A stretch of DNA of 64,000 bases from the NCBI RefSeq assembly GCF_008056315.1, contig NZ_VRKQ01000008.1:512927-576926 (forward strand), read 5' to 3'. Of this stretch, positions 53,689 through 61,852 are shown one piece after another. The notes beneath the pieces were generated by a model that worked only from the letters and a program-made list of their open reading frames with translations, was not told the origin of the DNA and ran no database searches. Origin of the DNA: Seonamhaeicola maritimus. GTDB lineage: Bacteria > Bacteroidota > Bacteroidia > Flavobacteriales > Flavobacteriaceae. Both the position numbers and the translations under genes were made by a program. The first letter of the stretch is position 1; every line of letters begins with the position of its first letter.

Positions 53689-54472
53689 TTATCTACTCAT
53701 ATTTTTTCTTCTCTTTACAAATATCAATTTTTCTCAGTCTGTAGAAATTTTAGGTAGAGTGATTAGTAAAACAGACGTAGAGAACATCCATGTTATTAAT
53801 AAAACAGCAAAATCTTTCACTGTTACTAATAGAGAAGGCGCTTTTAGAATAACTGCTAAAGTTAATGATACACTTCAGTTCTCATCTATTCAGCAAGGTG
53901 TCAAAAATGTCATAATTTCGAAAGATATAATTACTTCAAGAACTATGTTATTACAACTAGATGAACAAGTGAATGAGTTAGAAGAAGTTATTGTTGGTAA
54001 AGTGCTTTCGGGGAATTTAATTTCTGATATTAAAAATGCTGATGATGATAGGCCAATTAATTTTTATGATGTTGGAATTCCTGGTTATAAAGGTAAAATA
54101 GCTACGCAAAGTGAAAGACGATTAAGTGAGGCAGGTGAATTTAAGCCACTAATGTTTTTAGGCTTGTTAACAGGAGGTCTTCCTCTAAACCCTATTTTGA
54201 ATGGCATTTCAGGAAGAACCAAAATGCTTAAAGAACGGGTTGAATTAGAGCATAGGCAAGAATTATTAAGAAAAATTAAATCTGATTTATCAGATGATTT
54301 TTTTGGAGTTAATGACCTAGAGGAGGGCTTAAGAACGGATTTTTTCTATTTCTGCGCAGAAGCTCCTGATTTTAAGGAACGTTGCAGCGGAATGTCAGAT
54401 TTAGAAATATTCGAATTTTTAAAAGAAAAACTTCAAAAATACAAGAAAAACCTTCAATTATCTAATGATTAA
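53672..54472 (+). CDS. Carboxypeptidase-like regulatory domain protein, paralogue 2
   Basis: 266 residues. Signal peptide about 1-21 (ending INFSQ), then a CarboxypepD_reg-like domain (VEILGRVISKTDVENIHVIN, SFTVTNREGAFRITAKVNDT) and a poorly defined C-terminal region. It shares with paralogue 1 the pattern around LLQLDEQVNELEEVIVGKVL / HLVEQIHKLDAVLLSSGLTG. It begins inside the last codons of paralogue 1, so the two are translationally coupled. Function unknown. Confidence 0.8.
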   Translation: MIRRNSYLLIFFLLFTNINFSQSVEILGRVISKTDVENIHVINKTAKSFTVTNREGAFRITAKVNDTLQFSSIQQGVKNVIISKDIITSRTMLLQLDEQVNELEEVIVGKVLSGNLISDIKNADDDRPINFYDVGIPGYKGKIATQSERRLSEAGEFKPLMFLGLLTGGLPLNPILNGISGRTKMLKERVELEHRQELLRKIKSDLSDDFFGVNDLEEGLRTDFFYFCAEAPDFKERCSGMSDLEIFEFLKEKLQKYKKNLQLSND

Positions 54473-54528
54473 TCATTTGGAATGCTTTTTGAAATCTCAA
54501 ATATATTTACTTTAGCAAAAAAATGTAA

Positions 54529-55032
54529 ATGAAGTTTATTAAACCACTATTCTTATTTTTAATAATTCCGTTGATTTCATTTACTGGGATTCATAAATAC
54601 TACATCAGCGTTACTCAAATTGAGTATATTCAAGAAAAACAATCGGTTCAAATAATTACTAGAATTTTTGTTGATGATTTTGAAAATTTACTTAGAGAGC
54701 GTTATGATGAGTCTATTACTCTAGATGATAAAAATGAATCTCGTACAACAGAAATGTATATTGAGAGATATCTCAGTGATAAAATAAAAGTTAAGATTAA
54801 CGGTGTAGAATCAGAACTTGTCTTCATAGGAAAAGAGTATGATTTAGATGTAGTTAGGTGTTACTTAGAAATTGAAGATGTAGAAATTATAGAATCATTT
54901 GAAATTACTAATAAGGTTTTGTTTGACATGTTTGATGACCAACAAAACATTGTTAAAACCAAAATAAATTCTAAACAAAAAAGCTTTATCCTAGTCTCTC
55001 AAAAAGATAAGGCGATGTTAAATTTTAATTAA
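54529..55032 (+). CDS. DUF6702-family exported protein
   Basis: 167 residues. A signal peptide (about 1-20) precedes HKYYISVTQIEYIQEKQSVQ and IITRIFVDDFENLLRER, then IERYLSDKIKVKINGVE. It appears to be a single beta-sandwich. It lies between the carboxypeptidase-domain pair and the M1 peptidase on the same strand and may share their transcript. By recollection the family is a conserved neighbour of M1 peptidases in Flavobacteria; function unknown. Confidence 0.78.
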   Translation: MKFIKPLFLFLIIPLISFTGIHKYYISVTQIEYIQEKQSVQIITRIFVDDFENLLRERYDESITLDDKNESRTTEMYIERYLSDKIKVKINGVESELVFIGKEYDLDVVRCYLEIEDVEIIESFEITNKVLFDMFDDQQNIVKTKINSKQKSFILVSQKDKAMLNFN

Positions 55033-55142
55033 AAATAAGATAAACCTATCTAAATTGGTTATTTTCGTTCGTTTTTTGGGATAATTAGTCATAAATTATT
55101 TCAATTAGAAATCTTATATTCAATAAAAATTAAAATTTGAAA

Positions 55143-57449
55143 ATGAAAACACTAAAGTATTATTTCCTTTCTATAATTTTTATTTCGGTAGCGGTATCTG
55201 CTCAAGAAAATGAAATTGAAGAGGTGAAAACTGGCCATATAAACAATAATAAGTTTAAGCAGTTGTATGATGAGTTTTCCACACCTAATATGTATAGAGC
55301 AGCTTCAGGCGCTCCTGGGAGTTCTTACTATCAGCAGCAGGCAGACTATAAAATGGATATTGTTTTAGATGATAAAAATGCAAGAATTTCTGGATTCGAG
55401 ACTATTACTTATACTAACAATTCTCCTGATGAGTTAAAATATCTTTGGGTTCAGTTAGATCAAAACAAAAGAGCAAAAGATTCTAAATCACCTTTAATAG
55501 AAGGTAGTGGTGTACGTCCAGTTATGAGACCAGGAGAATTTGCCGCTAAGTTCATGAAAACACCTTTAGAAAGAGGTTTTAATATTCAACAAGTTAGTGA
55601 TACTAATGGTAAATCACTATCCTATACAATTAATAGAACTATGATGCGTGTTGAATTACCAAAACCAATGGCTTCAGGTGATAAGTTTTCCTTTTCAATT
55701 AAATGGTGGTATAACATAAATAACCATGTTGATGAAGACGGACGTTCTGGTTATGAATTCTTCGAAAAAGATGGAAATAGAGCTTATGTAATAGCTCAGT
55801 TTTTCCCGAGAATGGCTGTTTATAGTGATGTTGAAGGTTGGCAAAACTCTCAGTTTTGGGGACGTGATGAGTTTGCATTACCATTCGGTGATTATGAAGT
55901 GGATATTACTGTGCCTGCAGATCATATTTTGGATGGTACAGGGGTATTAGTTAACCGTAAGGAAGTTTTTTCAAAGGAGATGATGCAACGCTATGAATCT
56001 GCCAAAAGGTCTTACGATAAACCAGTTATTATTGTAAGTCAAGATGAGGCCGAAGAAGCTGAAAAAGGTTTTTCTGAAAAAACTAAAACTTGGAAACTTA
56101 GAGCAGAAAATGTTCGTGATTTTGGTTTTGCTACTTCTAGAAAATTCATTTTAGATATGATGGCCGTCAAAATAGGAGGGAAAGATGTTATGGCGGTATC
56201 CTTATATCCGAAAGAGGGAAATCCACTTTGGGAAGAATGGTCTACTAAAGCAGTTGCTAGTACCTTAGAATCTTATTCAAGAATGACCTTTGATTATCCT
56301 TATCATAAGGCCATTTCTGTACATGCTAAAAGTCAGGGTATGGAATACCCTATGATTTGTTGGAATTATGGTCGTCCTAAAGAAGATGGTACTTATAGCG
56401 ATCGTGTAAAGTATGGTATGATGGGAGTTATTATTCATGAAGTAGGTCATAACTTTTTTCCAATGATTGTTAATAGTGATGAGCGTCAATGGACATGGAT
56501 GGATGAAGGGTTAAATACTTTTGTTCAATATGTTGCGGAACAGGATTTTGGAAAAAAATATCCGGATGCTTTATCGCCTCAGCATGAAAATTTCCCATCA
56601 GATAGAGGACCTGCTAAATTGATTGTTCCATACATGGGAGGGAATCAAGATTTCATTGCACCTATAATGACTAAAGGACTTAATACTTACCAGTTTGGAA
56701 ATAACGCCTATGGAAAACCGGCAACAGCATTAAATATATTGCGCGAAACTGTAATGGGCAAAGATTTATTTGATTATGCCTTTAAAGAATATTCAAGACG
56801 ATGGATGTTTAAACACCCAACACCTGAGGATTTCTTTAGAACTATGGAAGATGCTTCAGCATTTGATTTAGATTGGTTTTGGAGAGGATGGTTTTATACC
56901 ACCGACTGGGTTGATATTGGTGTAAAAGACATTAAGAAGTTTTATGTGTCATCAGAACCAAATACTTTTATTAAAGATATGGCCAAAGAAAGAGGTGCTA
57001 ACTTAAAGAGTTTACCACCATTGGTTTATATGGTAGAAGAAGGAAGTGAGGACTTTAAAGATGACATGAAAACATCTACACTTTTTGAGAATTCAGTTCC
57101 AGTTAAAGATTATATCATGGATAATTTTACTCCAGAGGAGCAAAAAACCATTAAATCACCTAACTTTTTCTATAACATTACTTTTGAAAAACCAGGTGGT
57201 TTAGTTATGCCAATTATAGTTGAATATACGTATGCAGACGGGACGAAGAAAACAGAAACATATCCAGCACAGATCTGGAGATTTAATGATAATGAAGTAA
57301 CAAAAGCTATTGCCTCAGAAAAAGAGATTGTTAATGTTATAGTTGACCCAAAGTTAGAAACTGCAGATATTGATACTTCTAACAATTCATGGCCTAAAGA
57401 AGTTAAGGAAAATGATTTTGAAAAATTCAAAAATAAAGTAAAGGGCTAG
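55143..57449 (+). CDS. M1-family zinc metallopeptidase
   Basis: 768 residues from the ATG at 55143; a TTG two codons earlier is possible but less likely. The signal peptide is about 1-21 (ending VAVSAQ). An N-terminal beta-saddle precedes the gluzincin core: zinc motif HEVGH at 432-436 followed by WTWMDEGLNTFVQYV, the third-ligand region. The exopeptidase motif GxMEN is replaced by SQGMEYPMICW, seen in the flavobacterial M1 subgroup. It is predicted to be an exported peptidase for nutrient peptides. A terminator follows 22 bases after its stop. Confidence 0.92.
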   Translation: MKTLKYYFLSIIFISVAVSAQENEIEEVKTGHINNNKFKQLYDEFSTPNMYRAASGAPGSSYYQQQADYKMDIVLDDKNARISGFETITYTNNSPDELKYLWVQLDQNKRAKDSKSPLIEGSGVRPVMRPGEFAAKFMKTPLERGFNIQQVSDTNGKSLSYTINRTMMRVELPKPMASGDKFSFSIKWWYNINNHVDEDGRSGYEFFEKDGNRAYVIAQFFPRMAVYSDVEGWQNSQFWGRDEFALPFGDYEVDITVPADHILDGTGVLVNRKEVFSKEMMQRYESAKRSYDKPVIIVSQDEAEEAEKGFSEKTKTWKLRAENVRDFGFATSRKFILDMMAVKIGGKDVMAVSLYPKEGNPLWEEWSTKAVASTLESYSRMTFDYPYHKAISVHAKSQGMEYPMICWNYGRPKEDGTYSDRVKYGMMGVIIHEVGHNFFPMIVNSDERQWTWMDEGLNTFVQYVAEQDFGKKYPDALSPQHENFPSDRGPAKLIVPYMGGNQDFIAPIMTKGLNTYQFGNNAYGKPATALNILRETVMGKDLFDYAFKEYSRRWMFKHPTPEDFFRTMEDASAFDLDWFWRGWFYTTDWVDIGVKDIKKFYVSSEPNTFIKDMAKERGANLKSLPPLVYMVEEGSEDFKDDMKTSTLFENSVPVKDYIMDNFTPEEQKTIKSPNFFYNITFEKPGGLVMPIIVEYTYADGTKKTETYPAQIWRFNDNEVTKAIASEKEIVNVIVDPKLETADIDTSNNSWPKEVKENDFEKFKNKVKG

Positions 57450-57470
57450 TCTCCATTTTTAAAAATCTTA

Positions 57471-57498
57471 AAAGGTCGGCATTAATGCCGACTTTTTT
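57471..57498 (+). terminator. Terminator after the M1 peptidase
   Basis: Perfect GTCGGCAT / ATGCCGAC stem with TA loop followed by a T-run. Confidence 0.9.
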
Positions 57499-57522
57499 AT
57501 TTCTTTAATAAAAACAACTCAC

Positions 57523-57530
57523 TATATTTG
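57523..57530 (+). promoter_or_regulatory. -7 box abutting the tatA start
   Basis: TATATTTG ends 4 bases before the GTG start at 57535, implying a leaderless or nearly leaderless transcript if used. Confidence 0.4.
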
Positions 57531-57534
57531 TGCT

Positions 57535-57822
57535 GTGATATATCAACCCACATTTTTATTTATTAGCGGCGGAGAAATAGCTTTTATTCTCTTTATTGCT
57601 ATTATGGTTTTTGGAGCCGACAAACTTCCTGAAATTGCTCGTGGTTTAGGGAAAGGTATGCGTACACTAAAAGATGCAACCAATGATATTAAGCATGAAA
57701 TAACCAAAAGTGCTGAAAATCATGGTATTGATACCAGTATTACTAAAGATGTTAAAAAGGAATTAGATAAGGTAAAGGACGATATTGATGACTTTACTGG
57801 TTCAGTAAAACGTAAGTTTTAA
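57535..57822 (+). CDS. tatA: Twin-arginine translocase subunit TatA/TatB
   Basis: A 95-residue protein with one N-terminal helix (about 8-26), the hinge VFGADKLPEIARGLGKGMR and an amphipathic helix, then a charged, lysine- and aspartate-rich tail. This is the TatA/E layout, giving the Tat translocation pore with TatC. TatC is not in this window. Translation starts at a GTG at 57535. The Phe-Gly hinge and Pro in the KLPE block are the conserved TatA residues. Confidence 0.92.
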   Translation: MIYQPTFLFISGGEIAFILFIAIMVFGADKLPEIARGLGKGMRTLKDATNDIKHEITKSAENHGIDTSITKDVKKELDKVKDDIDDFTGSVKRKF

Positions 57823-57828
57823 TATTTT

Positions 57829-57890
57829 GGCGTTTCCTTATCAGGTCGGGCTTTCTGCGTTATATGTTAACTAGCTTCAATCCCTAACAC
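57829..57890 (-). repeat. Dispersed intergenic repeat, copy 2
   Basis: Read on the minus strand it has GTTAGGGATTGAAGC, then GCAGAAAGCCCGACCTGATA and GGAAACGCC, matching the ends of copy 1 at 21276. It lies between tatA and the convergent esterase-like gene. Confidence 0.65.
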
Positions 57891-57895
57891 GACAA

Positions 57896-58672
57896 TCATT
57901 TATTTCGTTGATTAAATAGCCAGTTCATCATCATTTTGTCACTATAAGTAGCAATCCAAGAAAAATGACCAGTCTCTGGGTATTGTGTGTAGTCAGGATA
58001 AGCTCCAGCATGTGTTAATGCATTCACCATCTGTTGTGATATAACGGCATTTACGGAGCTATCTTTAGCACCTTGAAATATCCAAATAGGAATATGTGAT
58101 ATCTCAGACGCTTTTGTTGTATCACCAAGTCCACAAACAGGTACTGCAGCAGCAAACAAATCAGGATGCCTTGTAATAGCATCGAAGGTTCCTGCACCTC
58201 CCATTGAAAGTCCTGTAATATAAATTCTATTGGTGTCAACAGGTAAATTTTTAATAGTTTTATCAATCAGTTCTATTAAGAGTTTCATAGGCTTTGATGG
58301 TTCTGGTTTAAGTAACTTTGTTTTAGTTGAATCCCTATAAAAATTCCCCCAAGACATTCCCTCAGGACATTGTGGTGCAATTACAATACATGGATAATGC
58401 GACATGATTTCACTAATTGCAAAATTTTTAACACCCCATTTTAATTGGGCTTCATTATCATTACCTCGCTCACCAGATCCATGTAAAAAGACAACTAGCG
58501 GGTATTTAGTTTCTATAGCAAAATCAGATATTAATTGCCTGTATTTTAAACTGTCTCCTTCAGTATTTATGTATTCCTCATAACTAAAAAGTGATGAGGA
58601 TTGTGCATTAAGCAATCCAAAACTGGTAAATAATACTAAAATAGCCACTAAATAAAATTTTGATTTAGTCAT
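57896..58672 (-). CDS. Exported alpha/beta hydrolase (prolyl oligopeptidase/PHB-depolymerase-like)
   Basis: 258 residues. Signal peptide about 1-23 (ending GLLNAQ). The oxyanion region VVFLHGSGERGNDNEAQ precedes the nucleophile elbow ITGLSMGGAGTFDAITRHP, the acid loop WIFQGAKDSSVNAV and the histidine in ETGHFSWIA, giving a full Ser-Asp-His triad. It is a periplasmic or outer esterase. The substrate is unknown; feruloyl- or polymer-esterase functions are possible. It is 11 bases downstream of the O-methyltransferase gene, but its job differs from the pathway above. Confidence 0.86.
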   Translation of the reverse strand: MTKSKFYLVAILVLFTSFGLLNAQSSSLFSYEEYINTEGDSLKYRQLISDFAIETKYPLVVFLHGSGERGNDNEAQLKWGVKNFAISEIMSHYPCIVIAPQCPEGMSWGNFYRDSTKTKLLKPEPSKPMKLLIELIDKTIKNLPVDTNRIYITGLSMGGAGTFDAITRHPDLFAAAVPVCGLGDTTKASEISHIPIWIFQGAKDSSVNAVISQQMVNALTHAGAYPDYTQYPETGHFSWIATYSDKMMMNWLFNQRNK

Positions 58673-58683
58673 GTCTTTAAAAG

Positions 58684-59331
58684 TTAAGAATTCCTTTTTC
58701 TGCTAATAGTCAACCCATCTCTAATTGGTAAAATAACCGTTTCAATTCTTGGGTCATCTTTAAGAAGCTTATTGTATTCAATTAGCGCCTTAGTGTCCAT
58801 ATCGTCAGGTTTTAAATCTTCAAGAACTTTACCACTCCAAAGTACATTGTCAGATAAAATAATACCTCCAGGTTTGAGCTTATCAATAATTACTTTGAAA
58901 TAATTCGGGTAATTTTCTTTATCAGCATCAATAAAAATAAGATCAAAGGTTTTATCAAGTTTAGGAATAATTTCTAAAGCATTACCTAAATGCTGAATAA
59001 TTTGATTTCCATAAGCAGATTTGTCAAAATACATTCGCTGAAAATTAACCAGCTCCTCATTAATATCAATGGTGTGTAATTCTCCAGATGTTTGTATACC
59101 TTCTGCTAAACATAATGCGGAGTACCCTGTGTAAGTCCCAATCTCCAATATGTTCTTTGGATTTGCCAATTTAGAAATAATGCTTAAAACCCTACCTTGA
59201 TAATGCCCACTGAGCATTCTTGGTTGTAGTATTTTTTGATAGGTTTCTCTTGTTAGTTGTTGCAATAGTTTTGGTTCATCTTCAGAATGTGCAACCACAT
59301 AATTGTCAAGTGTTTCGGGTATAAAGTGCAT
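58684..59331 (-). CDS. O-methyltransferase (caffeoyl-CoA OMT-like)
   Basis: A 215-residue SAM-dependent methyltransferase of the Methyltransf_3 family. Motif I is ILEIGTYTGYSALCLAEG, with the metal-binding DLIFIDADKENYPNYF and GGIILSDNVLWSGKV, the last being diagnostic. Bacterial members are often promiscuous catechol O-methyltransferases. It shares one base with the upstream ACMSD gene stop and is therefore coupled to the 3-hydroxyanthranilate pathway, where a catechol-like methylation may be a side activity. Confidence 0.9.
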   Translation of the reverse strand: MHFIPETLDNYVVAHSEDEPKLLQQLTRETYQKILQPRMLSGHYQGRVLSIISKLANPKNILEIGTYTGYSALCLAEGIQTSGELHTIDINEELVNFQRMYFDKSAYGNQIIQHLGNALEIIPKLDKTFDLIFIDADKENYPNYFKVIIDKLKPGGIILSDNVLWSGKVLEDLKPDDMDTKALIEYNKLLKDDPRIETVILPIRDGLTISRKRNS

Positions 59332-60413
59332 TAAGCTAAAATCCTTTTAATTAATTTTTCCTTGGCGGCTTCATCATTCCCACAAAGCCATTGTATAACA
59401 TTATCTTCCCAAATAGCATTATATTCTTTTTGGTTTATAATGTCTCTTTTCATAGCTAAGTCTAAAATTTTACCAGGATAAGATGATTGCTGGTCGCTTT
59501 CCATCTCACCAAGAGGGTATGGGTCATCAAGTCCCATAATAACTTGTTTAGTACCATGGTTTCGAATAAGTAATTCTAATCCTCCTGTATCATGGACCAA
59601 AGTATCAAAAAAGATATTTTTATGCCCTACGGCCTTTCTCGGGTGATGTTTGCCTTCAAACAAATCAGGTCTACCGTCAAAACCTTGTATGCGTCTGCCC
59701 AAATTTATTTGGGCTAGTTGGCCACCATGAGCAAAACAAGTTCGCATATTCGGGTATTTCTCCTGATAGCCATTTAGGGTTAAAAAATGATAGGCATCTG
59801 CACATTGCGCTAGCATCCAAATTAGGTGAAACCGCCATGAAGTGTTTTCTAACTTAATAAATTTTTCACCATCATAAGGGTGAATTTCAACGGCTAAATT
59901 GTATTTATTTGCTAATTCAAAAATAGGTTCGTTTTCTTCATCATAAATGCTGCGCCAAGTGCCAATGGTGTCCATATAATGCGTTGGTAAACAAAGTAAT
60001 TGTAGGCCATGTTCTTCAACACAACGTTCAATTTCCCAACAAGCACTTCGTAAAAACCCAGGATGAACCACAAAACCACAAGTGAATTTACTTGGGTGTT
60101 CATGTTGAATTTTTGCATTAAAATCGTTTTGAAAACGTAATGCCTTTTTCATTTCTTCAACGCGCAAACCATTCCCGTAAAGTTGCGAAAGATTTAGAAC
60201 AACAGCATGGTCCAGTTTGTTCCGTTCCATCCATTCTAATTTTTCATGTAAAAAGAAAGAGGAATCTGTAACTGGCCTGCTCCAATCTTTTTGAAGCATA
60301 AATTTCCTGTCTTTATCCACCCAAAAAATACCTTTCTCTTGCATGTAATCGGGTATTTCTTCCGGATAAGGAAGCAAATGCGAGTGCCCGTTTATTCTAA
60401 GTTTTCTTTTCAT
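59331..60413 (-). CDS. nbaD: 2-amino-3-carboxymuconate-6-semialdehyde decarboxylase (ACMSD)
   Basis: A 360-residue amidohydrolase-fold decarboxylase. The metal site begins with INGHSHLLPYPEEIPDY (H10, H12), followed by AVEIHPYDGEKF, RTCFAHGGQLAQI and QVIMGLDDPYPLG, all typical of ACMSD. It converts 2-amino-3-carboxymuconate semialdehyde to 2-aminomuconate semialdehyde. It lies 8 bases after the dioxygenase gene that makes its substrate. Length is near the family (about 330-340) with a slightly long N-terminus. Confidence 0.9.
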   Translation of the reverse strand: MKRKLRINGHSHLLPYPEEIPDYMQEKGIFWVDKDRKFMLQKDWSRPVTDSSFFLHEKLEWMERNKLDHAVVLNLSQLYGNGLRVEEMKKALRFQNDFNAKIQHEHPSKFTCGFVVHPGFLRSACWEIERCVEEHGLQLLCLPTHYMDTIGTWRSIYDEENEPIFELANKYNLAVEIHPYDGEKFIKLENTSWRFHLIWMLAQCADAYHFLTLNGYQEKYPNMRTCFAHGGQLAQINLGRRIQGFDGRPDLFEGKHHPRKAVGHKNIFFDTLVHDTGGLELLIRNHGTKQVIMGLDDPYPLGEMESDQQSSYPGKILDLAMKRDIINQKEYNAIWEDNVIQWLCGNDEAAKEKLIKRILA

Positions 60414-60421
60414 TTAATAAC

Positions 60422-60952
60422 TTAAAGGGTTTTAGGAGGTGCCATTTTAGCACCACATTTTTTACAAGTTCGCTTTTTTTCGCTGCTATAATACTTGTCA
60501 AAAATCACTGGCATATCGGTTTCAATATCATCAAGTTTAAACTTCTTTCTGTATAATAAATTATCACAGTTTTCACAATACCACTCAAGTGCATCTTTCA
60601 TTTTTTTAGAACGCGGATATTCAATAACCAACCCAACGGTGTCAGCACTTCTTTGTGGTGAATGTGGCACTTTAGCCGGTAATAAATAAATATCGCCCTC
60701 CTTAATATGCACGTCTTCAGGTTTACCCTTATGTATTATTTTTAAAACCATATCACCTTCAACCTGATAGAAAAATTCAGGTGTTTCATTGTAATGATAG
60801 TCCTTTCTACTATTAGGCCCGCCCACAACCATAACAATATATTCACCATCTTTCCAAACGCATTTATTACCCACTGGTGGTTTTAAAAGGTGTCTGTTTT
60901 CATCAATCCAATCTTTAAAATTTAAAGGTGATACTAATTTCTTTTTACCCAT
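60422..60952 (-). CDS. nbaC: 3-hydroxyanthranilate 3,4-dioxygenase
   Basis: A 176-residue cupin dioxygenase that opens the ring of 3-hydroxyanthranilate. R49, H53, E59 and H97 have exactly the spacing of R47, H51, E57 and H95 in the Cupriavidus enzyme, in SRKDYHYNETPEFFYQVEGD and LLPAKVPHSPQRS. The C-terminal two CxxC pairs (C126/C129 and C163/C166) form the rubredoxin-like iron site of the bacterial enzyme. Identity is strong. A dispersed repeat lies upstream of its start. Confidence 0.95.
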   Translation of the reverse strand: MGKKKLVSPLNFKDWIDENRHLLKPPVGNKCVWKDGEYIVMVVGGPNSRKDYHYNETPEFFYQVEGDMVLKIIHKGKPEDVHIKEGDIYLLPAKVPHSPQRSADTVGLVIEYPRSKKMKDALEWYCENCDNLLYRKKFKLDDIETDMPVIFDKYYSSEKKRTCKKCGAKMAPPKTL

Positions 60953-60967
60953 CTTTTTAAATGTTTT

Positions 60968-61045
60968 GGGCGTGCCCTTTCAGGTCAGGCTTTCGGCAGT
61001 CGCTCTTTTCAAGGAGCTCCAACAAATATCTCAATCCTTCACGCG
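60968..61045 (-). repeat. Dispersed intergenic repeat, copy 3
   Basis: On the minus strand: CGCGTGAAGGATTGAGATA at one end and CCGAAAGCCTGACCTGAAAG then GGCACGCCC at the other, resembling the copies at 21276 and 57829. It sits inside the kynurenine-pathway cluster. Confidence 0.6.
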
Positions 61046-61065
61046 TTTATTTGCTATGTTTAAAG

Positions 61066-61848
61066 TTACAAACTTTTTGTTCTTCCACCATCAACAGGAA
61101 CGTTAATTCCGGTAATATAACTAGCAGCTTCACTTGCTAAAAACACTATGGCGTTTGCTACTTCCTCAGCACTAGCAAAACGTTTAGCAGGCGCATAGTT
61201 TTTCATTATTTCAGCCATGTCTTCTGGTGTTCTACCTTCAATATTGGCCTTTATGTTAATTATCTCATTCAATCGTTCTGTCTCTGTGAATCCCGGTAAT
61301 ACATTATTCACAGTTATTCCAAAAGGAGCAACTTCGGTAGATAATGTTTTACTCCAATTACCAACCGCACCTCTTGTAGTGTTACTAACACCTAACCCAG
61401 GAATAGGCTCCTTAACAGATGTTGAAATTATATTTACAATTCTTCCAAAACCTTCTTCTTTCATAAACGGAATGGTAGCCTGTGCCAATACATGATTGCA
61501 TTTAATATGCATGGTAAAAGCGTTTTCAAATTCGTCTAAACTAGCTGTTAAAATATCACCACTTCTTGGGCCGCCAGTATTGTTCACCACAATATGAAAA
61601 CCGTGGTTGTCATCAATGAATTTAATGACTTGTTCTTGTAACTCTCTTGGATTTGAAAAATCTGCTACAATGTAACTGTGGTTTCTATGTTGAGGTAACT
61701 CTGCTAATACCGCTTTTAGTTTCTCTCTATTTCTGGCAACCAAGGTTACGTTAACACCTTCTGCAGCAAGTAACATGGCGGTTGCTTTACCAATGCCTTG
61801 TGTGCTGCCACAAACCAGTGCATTTTTATTATTTAAGTTTAAGTTCAT
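61066..61848 (-). CDS. SDR-family protein lacking the usual Tyr-Lys pair
   Basis: A 260-residue Rossmann-fold SDR protein with the nucleotide motif LVCGSTQGIGKATAM and VNNTGGPRSGD. The active-site serine is at S142, but the YxxxK positions read S155-N-T-T-R159 (GLGVSNTTRGAVGNW), so the catalytic Tyr and Lys are replaced. This matches a known divergent SDR branch. It lies between the dioxygenase and semialdehyde dehydrogenase genes of the 3-hydroxyanthranilate cluster. Its role could be a reductase with altered chemistry or a non-catalytic function. It starts 4 bases after the dehydrogenase stop. Confidence 0.85.
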   Translation of the reverse strand: MNLNLNNKNALVCGSTQGIGKATAMLLAAEGVNVTLVARNREKLKAVLAELPQHRNHSYIVADFSNPRELQEQVIKFIDDNHGFHIVVNNTGGPRSGDILTASLDEFENAFTMHIKCNHVLAQATIPFMKEEGFGRIVNIISTSVKEPIPGLGVSNTTRGAVGNWSKTLSTEVAPFGITVNNVLPGFTETERLNEIINIKANIEGRTPEDMAEIMKNYAPAKRFASAEEVANAIVFLASEAASYITGINVPVDGGRTKSL

Positions 61849-61852
61849 ATTG

